A DNA stretch of 64,000 nucleotides, taken from Pycnococcus provasolii. Its lineage: Eukaryota; Chlorophyta; Pseudoscourfieldiophyceae; Pseudoscourfieldiales; Pycnococcaceae. The stretch covers positions 744,001-808,000 of the forward strand of contig OW568865.1 in NCBI GenBank assembly GCA_938743325.2, read 5' to 3'. Position numbers and translations under genes: made by a program. A model generated the notes under the pieces. The model searched no databases. It saw only the letters and a list, made by a program, of their open reading frames with translations, and was not told where the DNA came from. This document shows positions 39,152 through 47,790 of the stretch, one piece after another (within the stretch, counting starts at the first letter, position 1; the number at the start of each line of letters is the position of its first letter).

Positions 39152-39922
39152 TTACTCCGCCTCGGCGACAGCAACAGGCGCCGCAGCCTCGACGGCAGGC
39201 GTCTCAGACACCTCCACCACGTCCTCCTTCAGAAGGTCGAGGTCCACAGCCACCGTCGGCTCGACGAACGCAGACTCCGACACCACCGGCGCCACAGACT
39301 CAGTCTCGATAGCAGACACCGCTGGCGCAGGCGCCTCCGCAGGAACCGCCGCGAACGTTGACGTGGAGCTCTCGTACGAGTCAAGAGACATAGGCACGTA
39401 CGTCGCCGCCTTCGGCTCAACCTGCGGAGCGAACGGGATCAGCGCGGAGCCCGTCACGGACTCGATCACGAGCATAGACGCGAGTCCAATCATCGCGCCA
39501 CGGCCGTTCCACATCTCAGCCTTCGCGTTGAACGCGCCGAAAGGCGCGATCGTGCGCGGGTCCGAGCTGTACTCAGCCGCAGCCTGCATGTCAGGCATGA
39601 ACGAAGCCAGCGCGAAGACGAGGCTGTGCGCGGCGAAGATGCCGAAGTGCTCGCCAAACTGCACCGGGAGCGTCTCGCCCGTTCCGAGCTCGCAGCCCAC
39701 ACCGGCGACGAAGCCGAGCATAGCCAGCCGGCCGTTGATCGTCTCGGGCGCCCAGCCTCCGAACGCCATGACGTCTTTGAATCCCGGCTTCGGCGCGACT
39801 TCGGGCGTCGCGGTTTCAGTCTGCACGTCCGCGGACGCACGCACCAGGGAGGCCCGGCGCGCGGTGCGGGGCGCGGAGGTGGTGCGTGCGCGGAGGGAGA
39901 AGGACTTGGAGGAAGCGAGCAT
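39152..39922 (-). CDS. ELIP: ELIP-family light-stress protein, copy A
   Basis: 256 residues from ATG 39922. Residues 1-30 (MLASSKSFSLRARTT...) form a Ser/Arg/Ala-rich plastid transit peptide. Helix 1 (about 58-78) carries APETINGRLAMLGF, helix 2 spans about 92-110, and helix 3 (about 135-157) carries KAEMWNGRGAMIGL. The two ExxNGRxAMxG-type motifs are the chlorophyll-binding helices of the LHC/ELIP superfamily, and three helices with related first and third ones is the ELIP plan. ELIPs bind free chlorophyll and protect the thylakoid in high light. After helix 3 there is an unusual 90-residue Ala/Val/Glu/Ser-rich acidic tail. The protein is identical to copy B, which lies head to head 394 bp away. 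TGTAA on the minus strand at 39063-39067. Confidence 0.92.
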   Translation of the reverse strand: MLASSKSFSLRARTTSAPRTARRASLVRASADVQTETATPEVAPKPGFKDVMAFGGWAPETINGRLAMLGFVAGVGCELGTGETLPVQFGEHFGIFAAHSLVFALASFMPDMQAAAEYSSDPRTIAPFGAFNAKAEMWNGRGAMIGLASMLVIESVTGSALIPFAPQVEPKAATYVPMSLDSYESSTSTFAAVPAEAPAPAVSAIETESVAPVVSESAFVEPTVAVDLDLLKEDVVEVSETPAVEAAAPVAVAEAE

Positions 39923-40316
39923 GTTGGTGATGAGAGTGTGAAGTGTGAAGTGAAGAATGATGGGGTGGAGTAGCGACAAGGGACGGGCAGGGAGGCGTGT
40001 GGGCGCTCACGGAGGTGCCCCCCGCGGGTTGAGAGCTCTCCCCGGCCACAGGATCCCGGGACCCCGCGAACGACTGGCGCAACGCGGGGATGGCGACTGT
40101 TCCGGGAGAAAAAATATCCACGATCGGCCAATCAAAATCGAACCCCCGGGGCGACTCCTCCGCGACCAATCAAATGCTTGGCTCTCCTTTCCCTTGTCAC
40201 TGTTACGTGCCGGACCCGCCTCAGCCTCCGTCCAGATCCTCCAACCTCCCCTCTCCCCCCCATCCGTCCCTTCATTCTTCACTTCACACTTCTCACTTCA
40301 CACTCCCATCACCAAC
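39923..40316. promoter_or_regulatory. Bidirectional ELIP promoter
   Basis: 394 bp between two divergent, identical ELIP genes. The outermost 50-60 bp next to each ATG are still homologous between the arms (TTCACTTCACACTT and CATCACCAACATG); the centre is unique. Two spaced direct copies of CCAATCAAA lie at 40128-40136 and 40166-40174 and read towards copy B. TTACGTG near 40203 contains an ACGT core as in light-responsive elements. No TTAGGG array is present, unlike most promoters in the window. Confidence 0.6.
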
Positions 40317-41087
40317 ATGCTCGCTTCCTCCAAGTCCTTCTCACTCCGCGCACGCACCACCTCCGCGCCCCGCACCGCGCGCCGTGCCTCCCTGGTGCGT
40401 GCGTCCGCGGACGTGCAGACCGAAACCGCGACGCCCGAAGTCGCGCCGAAGCCGGGATTCAAAGACGTCATGGCGTTCGGAGGCTGGGCGCCCGAGACGA
40501 TCAACGGCCGGCTGGCTATGCTCGGCTTCGTCGCCGGTGTGGGCTGCGAGCTCGGAACGGGCGAGACGCTCCCGGTGCAGTTTGGCGAGCACTTCGGCAT
40601 CTTCGCCGCGCACAGCCTCGTCTTCGCGCTGGCTTCGTTCATGCCTGACATGCAGGCTGCGGCTGAGTACAGCTCGGACCCGCGCACGATCGCGCCTTTC
40701 GGCGCGTTCAACGCGAAGGCTGAGATGTGGAACGGCCGTGGCGCGATGATTGGACTCGCGTCTATGCTCGTGATCGAGTCCGTGACGGGCTCCGCGCTGA
40801 TCCCGTTCGCTCCGCAGGTTGAGCCGAAGGCGGCGACGTACGTGCCTATGTCTCTTGACTCGTACGAGAGCTCCACGTCAACGTTCGCGGCGGTTCCTGC
40901 GGAGGCGCCTGCGCCAGCGGTGTCTGCTATCGAGACTGAGTCTGTGGCGCCGGTGGTGTCGGAGTCTGCGTTCGTCGAGCCGACGGTGGCTGTGGACCTC
41001 GACCTTCTGAAGGAGGACGTGGTGGAGGTGTCTGAGACGCCTGCCGTCGAGGCTGCGGCGCCTGTTGCTGTCGCCGAGGCGGAGTAA
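40317..41087 (+). CDS. ELIP: ELIP-family light-stress protein, copy B
   Basis: 256 residues, the same protein as copy A on the other strand, from ATG 40317 (MLASSKSFSL) to the end of the acidic tail. Transit peptide, three membrane helices with the two NGRxAM chlorophyll-binding motifs, and C-terminal Ala/Glu/Val-rich extension are as in copy A. A frame runs open upstream to 39957 but crosses the shared promoter, so the family-consistent ATG is chosen. A TGTAA motif follows the stop at 41141-41145. Near-identical DNA in both arms points to a recent inverted duplication or ongoing gene conversion. Confidence 0.92.
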   Translation: MLASSKSFSLRARTTSAPRTARRASLVRASADVQTETATPEVAPKPGFKDVMAFGGWAPETINGRLAMLGFVAGVGCELGTGETLPVQFGEHFGIFAAHSLVFALASFMPDMQAAAEYSSDPRTIAPFGAFNAKAEMWNGRGAMIGLASMLVIESVTGSALIPFAPQVEPKAATYVPMSLDSYESSTSTFAAVPAEAPAPAVSAIETESVAPVVSESAFVEPTVAVDLDLLKEDVVEVSETPAVEAAAPVAVAEAE

Positions 41088-41267
41088 GTGCATTAAGTGC
41101 GAACAAACTCGCCACACATTCTTTCTTTCCGGTTTTTTTCTGTAAAATTTCACTAATTGATTTCTTTCATCACATAAGTTAGGGACGTTGTGGTACTACT
41201 GTACAGACCAGACACGAGCACACTACCATCCAAACAGAGCCCTAACTGCCGCCGGAACGTCGACCCG

Positions 41268-41480
41268 ATGACGGGAGAGTTGGACCCGCCGCCGAATCTG
41301 CTCATGCCGCGGGTCCGCGTGGAGGGCCTCACAAGTGAAACTGGGCAGGCGCTCAACGGCAAGCTCGGCTACCGCGGGCGCCACCACGCCGACGCCGGCC
41401 GCTACGAGGTCTTCGTCGACGGAAGGGCGGAAGGCGTGAAGATCAAGCCGGCGAGCCTTGTGGACATCGCAGAGAGCTGA
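41268..41480 (+). CDS. Small hypothetical protein (70 residues)
   Basis: Begins MTGELDPPPN; the frame is open upstream to about 41190 without another ATG, so an upstream exon is possible. The body VRVEGLTSETGQALNGKLGY followed by GRYEVFVDG and VKIKPASL resembles a small beta-barrel module that I recall from other algal proteins. It reads like an SH3-like or KOW-like fold (gly-x-x-x-x-x-GQxLNGxxG, GRYxVxxDG, IKPxxL). TGTAA at 41562-41566 follows the stop. I cannot name a function. Confidence 0.55.
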   Translation: MTGELDPPPNLLMPRVRVEGLTSETGQALNGKLGYRGRHHADAGRYEVFVDGRAEGVKIKPASLVDIAES

Positions 41481-41799
41481 GCGGGCATACATGGTGGCCG
41501 TGGATGCAAGGAGAGCAGGCTCGAAGAGAGCACACGCTTGTTGTTGAAATTTTTTTAATGTTGTAAATTGTTGTGAAGTCCCATTATGCACGTGTTTCAC
41601 GCGCGCACGCACGCACTTTTGTGTACACTAGGCAAACCAAACCCCGAGTCCCACCTAGGCGACCCTTTTTCGGTGGTAGTATTTGGTGTTTGTCCCGCGC
41701 GCAAACAGATGACCCGAAACCAGACCGGTAAAAAGAGAGGGTTGGTTGATTTGACCTCGAGGCCCCTTCATTGCCCGTGGCGGAAAGAAAGAAAAAGAA

Positions 41800-43659
41800 A
41801 TGTCCGCCTCACACTTGGCTGCCGACGGAACCTCCCTTGCTCACGGAGGCGTCGGAGGTTTGTCTCCTTCGTTCCGCTCCGACTTATGTGCTCTCCTCCG
41901 CTTCGCTCGCTCGCTCGCACAAACCATGGACGCGCCTCCGCCCAAAAACAACCGCAAGGCGTGGGAAACGGGTATGCACGACCTCAAGATTCTCGGTGAT
42001 GCGTGCGAACCACTCGGAACAGACACGTACCGGAGGAGATGCGTGCAGCTCGCCACGGCACTGAAGGAGAATAATGCTGCCAGACAGCAGCAGCACAACA
42101 ATAACGATCACGCCGAAAAACGCACAATGCGACATCGCACTCGCGCGCCTTGGACGAGCGGCTGGGAAGACGAGACTCCGCCGAGGCAGAACGGGTCTGG
42201 CTTCGTGCTTGCCTCGCAGTCCGTGACACCACGCCGAGCGAGCGTTGGTCTGTGGCACGGCTCGCCTTGCCCACTGTCCCTGCGCGCGGCAAGCGAGACG
42301 GGAAGCCGGGTAGATGCCGACGCATATCAGGTTCTCGTTCCTCCCGCACCAGAGCCGGGGCCAAGTCGTCGCGATGCGGCATTTGCCGGCGTGCAGATCG
42401 ACGTTCCCAGCACCGCCGCCAAGCTCCCGGAGGCTGTACCCAACGCTTCGCCGGACGAGCGTGCACGGCGCATCGAGGAAGCGCACGCCGCAGTTGCACT
42501 TCACCTCGGAAAAAATGCCGCGGAGCTGCTCGGCCTCGACGCGTGCGGGTGGCCACCCGGAGTGTCGAATGCTCCACCGCGCGCGTCGTGGAGCGATGCA
42601 GAGGTGAAGGCATTCCTTGACCATGTGAAGGAACCGTACGAAGGAGACACGCCGAAAGGGCGCTTCGAGGCGGTGCTCGATGCACTTCGACCACTGGCGC
42701 ACGAAGACGGTGAGTCGGCACCTGACGCTGTGGAGATGGATCAGCGGGCACAGCCGTCCAAGTCGCTTGCGGAGTGCGTCTTCTTCTACTACAATGCATG
42801 GAAGACGCACGCACATCCTATGTGCCGCGAGCATTTCATCATGACAACGAAGAAAGCAAGAGCTCGCAATGTCGCCAAACGGCGCGAGAAGCGCAAACAG
42901 GCTGCAAAGGATGTCATTGCATTTGTGCGACGCCACTCGCAGGGACCCGGCGGACTCAACACGAGGCCAAACTACACCAAATCCGGATCATTGGTGCTGC
43001 TGGCGATGCAAGCTCTCGCGAAAGTTCAGTGGCCTGACGCGTCGCAGCGCAACCTTGCCACGCCAGCCTGGGTGACCCTCGACGGATACGCGATCGAAGA
43101 CCCCACGGCGGCTTCCGCTCCTAATGTTGTGCACGTCAAGCGTGAGAGCTTGCCACAGCGCAAGAAGAGGCAGCGTTCGCTACACGAGTCGTTTGCTGAC
43201 GTCGCAGATGGCGCAGCAGATGGCAAGCGCACGCGTATCGTCGGGCAAACGTCCGCCGAAGCGGGAGCTGAGCCGCCGCGATCGCCGCCGCCGCCGCCGA
43301 AGCCCGCTGGGCCACCACCGGACCCGCGCGACCAAGTGCCGCCAGCATCCACACCTGACGGCACTCCGTGGTATGTCCCCACTCGCTATTCGGCGAGCAC
43401 ACAAAGGCCGGTTTCCACCGCAAACCTTTTGGGCCGCTACATCATGCTGAAGTGGGACCCTGGCGAGGAGGGAGGCTGGGCTGTCGGCCGCGTGATAAAG
43501 AATGTGAAAGCTTGGTGCGTCATTGTGGCATACCGCGATCTCAGCGACGACACAGAGGAGCACTACAAGCATGGCCTTGACTTGAAGCATTACACGAGTG
43601 AGGGTGACGAGAACGGCAAGCTGCCGTCGGGCTCCTGGTGTGTGCTCGAGGAGGCGTGA
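41800..43659 (+). CDS. SANT/Myb-like nuclear protein with C-terminal Tudor-like module
   Basis: 619 residues from ATG 41800; an internal ATG (residue 43, MDAPPPKNN) could be the true start. Residues about 263-336 resemble an ELM2/SANT segment: ASWSDAEVKAFLDHV followed by KSLAECVFFYYNAWKTH, close to the KTVAECVxFYYxWK signature of MTA/MIER-type SANT domains that recruit histone deacetylases. A basic nuclear-localisation-like stretch follows (KKARARNVAKRREKRKQ). Proline-rich linkers lead to a C-terminal module of about 75 residues (GRYIMLKWDPGEEGGWAVGR onward) that looks like a small beta-barrel of the kind seen in chromatin readers. A role in transcriptional repression is inferred from the SANT motif only. 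Confidence 0.8.
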   Translation: MSASHLAADGTSLAHGGVGGLSPSFRSDLCALLRFARSLAQTMDAPPPKNNRKAWETGMHDLKILGDACEPLGTDTYRRRCVQLATALKENNAARQQQHNNNDHAEKRTMRHRTRAPWTSGWEDETPPRQNGSGFVLASQSVTPRRASVGLWHGSPCPLSLRAASETGSRVDADAYQVLVPPAPEPGPSRRDAAFAGVQIDVPSTAAKLPEAVPNASPDERARRIEEAHAAVALHLGKNAAELLGLDACGWPPGVSNAPPRASWSDAEVKAFLDHVKEPYEGDTPKGRFEAVLDALRPLAHEDGESAPDAVEMDQRAQPSKSLAECVFFYYNAWKTHAHPMCREHFIMTTKKARARNVAKRREKRKQAAKDVIAFVRRHSQGPGGLNTRPNYTKSGSLVLLAMQALAKVQWPDASQRNLATPAWVTLDGYAIEDPTAASAPNVVHVKRESLPQRKKRQRSLHESFADVADGAADGKRTRIVGQTSAEAGAEPPRSPPPPPKPAGPPPDPRDQVPPASTPDGTPWYVPTRYSASTQRPVSTANLLGRYIMLKWDPGEEGGWAVGRVIKNVKAWCVIVAYRDLSDDTEEHYKHGLDLKHYTSEGDENGKLPSGSWCVLEEA

Positions 43660-43753
43660 GACGCCTGACATAGGCCGCGCTACTCATGTTTGTTTCAAAA
43701 ACTTGTTGTTCTACCATCACATTACATAAAAGACAAAAAAGAAGCACAACAGT

Positions 43754-44254
43754 TTACACTTCCCGCCTTCTCGCCTGTTTGCCAGCATTCTGCTCGAACA
43801 TGTCCGTAATTTTTGCCTTTATGTATCTCCTCGCCGGCGAAAAAGCGTGTTCCTTTTCCCCGTAGTCTGCGACGAGCACAAAGTATACCAATGTTGCGAC
43901 GCTCGCAATGGTCGCCGCACCTCTGACTCTGCGATCGTACGCGCGCCCACCCGCGTCGAAGAAGGCGGGATTCATCTTCTCCGACCTGCCCACGAGCATC
44001 TCCGCCGCGCCGCTGATGTCCGCTTCCGCGCGCGCGAACCCGGCTGCCGACGTTTGCGTGGTCGTCGCCCTTTGCGCGTAGGCCGCCGGCGTATTTTTCG
44101 CCGTCTCCGCGAGTGACAGGTTCCTCTTTCTCTCGAGCTCCGCCTCGAGCCCGAAGTCCGTGCCCTGGTCGTGCGGGTGCATGGCAGCGAGCTCCTGCGC
44201 GCGTCGCAGGTCGTCGTCGATCGCCCCCCATGAGCACGCAAAGGACGCGCGCAT
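43754..44254 (-). CDS. Small single-pass membrane protein, function unknown
   Basis: 166 residues from ATG 44254 (MRASFACSWG). The first 105 residues are hydrophilic and helical (DDDLRRAQELAA, ELERKRNLSLAETAKNT). One membrane helix at about 111-130 (RGAATIASVATLVYFVLVAD) is followed by a short basic tail ending ARRREV, so it is probably a tail-anchored protein. An overlapping 261-codon frame on the same strand (43722-44507) was not preferred: it crosses the TTAGGG/G-run promoter region and is arginine-rich. Family not recognised. Confidence 0.65.
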   Translation of the reverse strand: MRASFACSWGAIDDDLRRAQELAAMHPHDQGTDFGLEAELERKRNLSLAETAKNTPAAYAQRATTTQTSAAGFARAEADISGAAEMLVGRSEKMNPAFFDAGGRAYDRRVRGAATIASVATLVYFVLVADYGEKEHAFSPARRYIKAKITDMFEQNAGKQARRREV

Positions 44255-44292
44255 CGCACCAACAAGTACTGAAGTGTGGGGATTTGGCCGGC

Positions 44293-44369
44293 GGGGGGGG
44301 GGGGGGGCGGGGGAGCCAGACAGGTGTTAGGGTATGAGATAACCCTAACCTTAACCCTAACCCTAACCC
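44293..44369. promoter_or_regulatory. G-run and CCCTAA array in a divergent promoter
   Basis: A run of 15 G (44293-44307) continuing as CGGGGG is followed by TTAGGG (44327) and about four CCCTAA units (44341-44369). This is the middle of the 195-bp region between the start codons of the membrane-protein gene and the alpha-galactosidase gene. Both strands can form G-rich single-stranded structures. Confidence 0.65.
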
Positions 44370-44449
44370 GGGTTCGCGTCCGAACGTTACTACTCCCCTC
44401 AAACGCCGAAGAACCTCTCCCTCTCCTACCGTAGTTGGTAGTTGGTCCC

Positions 44450-45823
44450 ATGCTCGCCCATGTCTTCTCCGCGCACCATGCCGCGTTCCTTGGGCTCGTG
44501 GGCTCACTTCTTCTTTCGTGTGCCCTCGCGCTCCCCAATGGCCTTGGTGTTACGCCGCCCATGGGGTACAACACGTGGAACGACTTCAGATGCAACGACA
44601 TCTCCGCCTCTAACGTCAAAAAGGTGGCCGACGCCATGGCGGCAAACGGACTCGCGCGAGCGGGATATCGCTACCTCAACATTGACGACTGCTGGGCGGT
44701 TCGACGTGAGCCGGAAACTATGCGTATCGTTGCCGATCCAGCCGCGTTCCCAGAGGGCATCAAGCCGGTCGCTGACTACGTGCACGGAAAGGGCTTGCTC
44801 TTCGGTATTTACACCGACCGGGGTAACGCGACGTGCGCTGGACGACCGGGTAGCAGAGGCTTCGAGGGCCTTGACGCTGCGACATATGCCAGCTGGGGAG
44901 TCGACTACCTTAAGGAAGACAGCTGCTGGGCAGATAGCGGGCACCAAGACGTCGCTTTTGCCGATTACGCAAGAATGCGCGACGCTCTGAACGCCACCGG
45001 GCGTCCCATCTACTTTTCGCTCTGCGGTTGGTACCCGTGGTACTCTAGCGTGGGAAACACGCTTGGCAACTCTTGGCGCATTTGGGGCGACGTGAACGGC
45101 TGGGGTAGCGTCTACACAGCGGCGCAGGTCAACGCCAAGCTCTTTCCCAACGCTGGGCCGGGTGGGTGGAATGATCCTGATATGCTAGTCGGAAGTTCGC
45201 CGCATGCTGCTGTGTACAATTCACCGGAGCAGAGCCGAACGCAGTTTTCGTTGTGGGCGGCAATGTCTGCGCCGCTACTTATCGGCTCAAACGTGCTGAA
45301 CATGTCCACCTGGGACTTAGAGACGTACACGAATGCGGAGATGATCGCCGTGAACCAAGACGCGCTCGGCAAGCAGGCGGCAATTGTGCACGACACGTGC
45401 CCAAAACTGAAGCTCTCAAGCATCAAGCCGAGGCACTCCGTCGACTTCAACCCGAAGCGACCTAGCGACGAGCTTGACGCGGATGTGCCAGAATGCGAGC
45501 AAGTCTGGGCAAAGCCCATGAGTGATGGTTCGGTAGTGCTCGTTCTCGTCAACTGGAATGGAAGTGCAAGGAATGTCACATGCGCCAGTTCGTGCTTGCG
45601 AAGTGCGGGCATCGACGCAAGCCACGTGTTGGCATACGACCTGTGGGAGCACCGCAAGCTCGGCGTGTTCTCGTCGGTGGTTGCTCAGCTCGGCGCGAAC
45701 GGCGCCTCCGCGTCGATACGCGTGAAGGCCGCTTCTTCTTCTTCTTCTGCTTCTTCTTCTTTGGCTTCTTTGCGGCAGAACCGTCGCGCCGCCGCAGGTA
45801 TGGATACGGTAAGTTTAAGTTGA
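44450..45823 (+). CDS. Alpha-galactosidase, glycoside hydrolase family 27
   Basis: 457 residues from the first ATG. Residues 1-28 form a secretory signal peptide (FLGLVGSLLLSCALA core), and the mature part opens GLGVTPPMGYNTWNDF, the GH27 hallmark. The nucleophile is D157 in DYLKEDSCW. The acid/base is most likely D214 in NSWRIWGDV, matching the position seen in other GH27 enzymes. NIDDCW (78-82) and GGWNDPDML (238-246) are the other conserved substrate-pocket segments. It removes terminal alpha-galactose from glycans or glycolipids and probably acts in the secretory pathway, vacuole or cell wall. A C-terminal Ser/Ala-rich tail (SSSSSASSSLAS) is atypical, and the last codons contain GGTAAGT, so a small 3' exon cannot be excluded. 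Confidence 0.94.
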   Translation: MLAHVFSAHHAAFLGLVGSLLLSCALALPNGLGVTPPMGYNTWNDFRCNDISASNVKKVADAMAANGLARAGYRYLNIDDCWAVRREPETMRIVADPAAFPEGIKPVADYVHGKGLLFGIYTDRGNATCAGRPGSRGFEGLDAATYASWGVDYLKEDSCWADSGHQDVAFADYARMRDALNATGRPIYFSLCGWYPWYSSVGNTLGNSWRIWGDVNGWGSVYTAAQVNAKLFPNAGPGGWNDPDMLVGSSPHAAVYNSPEQSRTQFSLWAAMSAPLLIGSNVLNMSTWDLETYTNAEMIAVNQDALGKQAAIVHDTCPKLKLSSIKPRHSVDFNPKRPSDELDADVPECEQVWAKPMSDGSVVLVLVNWNGSARNVTCASSCLRSAGIDASHVLAYDLWEHRKLGVFSSVVAQLGANGASASIRVKAASSSSSASSSLASLRQNRRAAAGMDTVSLS

Positions 45824-46177
45824 AAATGTTCAATCCTCAACGTTCCCACGTTTCCCGTAAGCTACCCGATAAGAAGTAAGGTTAGGAAGGTGAGGTGGTT
45901 GCATACATCTGGGCCGTGAGCCATCACTACTTCGTACATATGATACCCAGGGAGGGGCTGGCAGCCTGGATTCCCACGTTTCCCCCCTGTCAGCCTGTTG
46001 CCTGTCACCAGTTGCGGCAGAGGTGCTGTTGCGGAAGACTTGACCAGTATTCAACCGGGTAAGTCACCGATTGGGAACGACCCAGAGCCGACCCACCAGG
46101 TTGAGGCGACATGATCACTCGTGATCATGTCTTGGAGCCGCGGTACCAACTACTTCCAACCGCAACTCCGCAAGGCG
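45824..46177. other. Intergenic region
   Basis: About 350 bp between the alpha-galactosidase and the LTR element. No gene recognised. A perfect palindrome-like stretch ATGATCACTCGTGATCAT lies at about 46111-46128. Confidence 0.5.
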
Positions 46178-46182
46178 CAACC

Positions 46183-46390
46183 TGTCGAGATTATACCTTA
46201 TATGCCTTGTGGGGAACCGTTGTTGAGGACACGGGATCCCAGAGGGAAAGGGGACGCAATAGGTCGATTGGTCAAGATAGGCATCCTGACCAACCGACCT
46301 AAACTCCCGACTAGGGATAAGGGGGCGCGGCCCCTGGTTGTCTAAGTTGTAAGACCACTCTTTTCTTTTCTTTTCTACTTATTCTCTTCA
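46183..46390 (+). repeat. 5' LTR
   Basis: 208 bp, TGTCGAGA...TCTCTTCA, same as 47583-47790. The pyrimidine-rich end (CTTTTCTTTTCTTTTCTAC) precedes the primer-binding site. Confidence 0.95.
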
Positions 46391-46401
46391 GGTTATGAGC
46401 C
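46391..46401 (+). other. Primer-binding site, tRNA-Met anticodon type
   Basis: GGTTATGAGCC immediately after the LTR is the reverse complement of GGCUCAUAACC, which contains a CAU anticodon with flanking loop and stem bases. Priming from a cleaved initiator tRNA-Met is established for Drosophila copia; that it applies here is inference. Confidence 0.65.
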
Positions 46402-46874
46402 TCAAGTTGTGAAACAGCTACGCTACCTTAAGTCAGCCTACGAAACTTCACAGTCTTTGAGTACACTTACTTGGCCGCCGAATACACTTTACAGCTCACA
46501 AATATATTGACTACAGAAAAAACGCGAAAAGAAACTGCGTAGTGAAAAACAGCTTTCGACCTATTTTCCCGTTGTGGAAGGTGGTCAGACCACTTCGAGA
46601 AACCTTATCCTGGCAAGATACGGTTATCCAAACTGAACATCTTGAAGTGCTGAACATAAAAAAGTTATTCTGCGCAGTTTCCAACCGTTTTTGGCTTGGT
46701 CAACCTTGATACTATTTTCAGCCGTCTACTTACGCCTCGCAAGACGCCATACTTGAACTGGCGGCGCCGACGGGGACTTTTCTACGAATTCGGGGTTCAC
46801 ACATCGCGAGTTTAGGGGTTTGGATTCTCTACTTTTGGAAAAAACGCAAACCCGATTCTTCAAGCTGGGGAGAC

Positions 46875-47303
46875 AACCACGAGAATCGCCGATCCACATC
46901 GGGATACATTTTCTTCTTGAATGGTGGGCCGATTTCATGGGCGTCTTACCTGCAGACGACCGTAGCCTTATCAACAGTTGAATCTGAAGTCATGGCACTT
47001 ACGGAAGCTATCAAGGAGGCTATCTACATCCGTCGACTTCTGGAGTCACTTGGCGCAGCGCAAGAAGGTCCAACTATCATTTACACGGATTCAACAGGAG
47101 CTGAAGCGCTCGTCGATCATCCGACATCGCACAGGCGAACGAAACACATCGAGATCCGACGCGAGTTCATCAAGTATCACATCGAACACGAAACGGTCAA
47201 AATCGAACGAGTGAGCACAAAGGATCAGCTCGCTGACATCATGACGAAGCCTCTGAGGCAAGACATCCACAATTACCTCGTGCAAATGATTCTGCACGGT
47301 TAA
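46875..47303 (+). pseudogene. Ty1/copia RNase H remnant within the LTR element
   Basis: The reading frame shows RRSTSGYIFFLNGGPISWAS, then ALSTVESEVMALTEAIKEAI, then the YTDSTGAEALVDHP and HIEIRREFIKYHIE segments, and the usual pol ending LADIMTKPLRQD. This is the C-terminal domain of a copia polyprotein. No integrase, reverse transcriptase or gag is recognisable in the remaining roughly 500 bp after the 5' LTR. Confidence 0.85.
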
Positions 47304-47582
47304 ACGGCCTCCAGTGAACCGACTGGTTGAGGTAACAGGCCACCTCACAATAACACAGACATCTCAGAAGATAAGGTCAATACACATACCAAAAGAAACA
47401 AAAATCAAAACATCACGAAAACGAATACAAATTCAAAACATTACAAAAACGAATAAAAAATTAATCAACCATACAAGACCTTGACAAACCAAATAAGAAG
47501 AACGAAGAAATGAAGATACAAACTAAACAACTAAACAACGCTACTTGCCAGCTTTCATACCAGGCATAGCAGCGAGGGGAAG

Positions 47583-47790
47583 TGTCGAGATTATACCTTA
47601 TATGCCTTGTGGGGAACCGTTGTTGAGGACACGGGATCCCAGAGGGAAAGGGGACGCAATAGGTCGATTGGTCAAGATAGGCATCCTGACCAACCGACCT
47701 AAACTCCCGACTAGGGATAAGGGGGCGCGGCCCCTGGTTGTCTAAGTTGTAAGACCACTCTTTTCTTTTCTTTTCTACTTATTCTCTTCA
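47583..47790 (+). repeat. 3' LTR
   Basis: 208 bp, same sequence as the 5' LTR at a fixed offset of 1,400 bp. It ends 131 bp before the start codon of the LDAH-like gene and therefore forms part of that gene's upstream region. Confidence 0.95.

Larger units (their letters stand above)
46183..47790 (+). mobile_element. Young, internally deleted Ty1/copia LTR retrotransposon
   Basis: Two 208-bp LTRs (46183-46390 and 47583-47790) are identical as far as I can read, begin TGTCGAGA and end TCTCTTCA (TG...CA). They are flanked by a 5-bp target-site duplication CAACC (46178-46182 and 47791-47795). Directly after the 5' LTR stands GGTTATGAGCC, complementary to the anticodon stem-loop of a methionine tRNA, the kind of internal primer site used by copia. 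Just before the 3' LTR is a purine tract (GAGGGGAAG, 47574-47582). Of the coding region only an RNase H end remains, so it is non-autonomous and broken by a large deletion. Identical LTRs imply recent insertion. Confidence 0.93.

Noticed and set aside
39490-40131. Frames crossing the ELIP spacer on either strand
   Set aside because: Arise from the inverted repeat and Ser/Arg/Pro-rich shadows of the ELIP coding sequence.
41884-42936. 350-codon minus-strand frame over the SANT-like gene
   Set aside because: Shadow; the plus frame has the SANT-like motif and a chromatin-type C-terminus.
43722-44507. 261-codon minus-strand frame overlapping the small membrane protein
   Set aside because: Arg/Gly-rich, runs through the G-run and TTAGGG promoter region and into the alpha-galactosidase 5' end; the 166-residue frame has a clean ATG and membrane helix instead.
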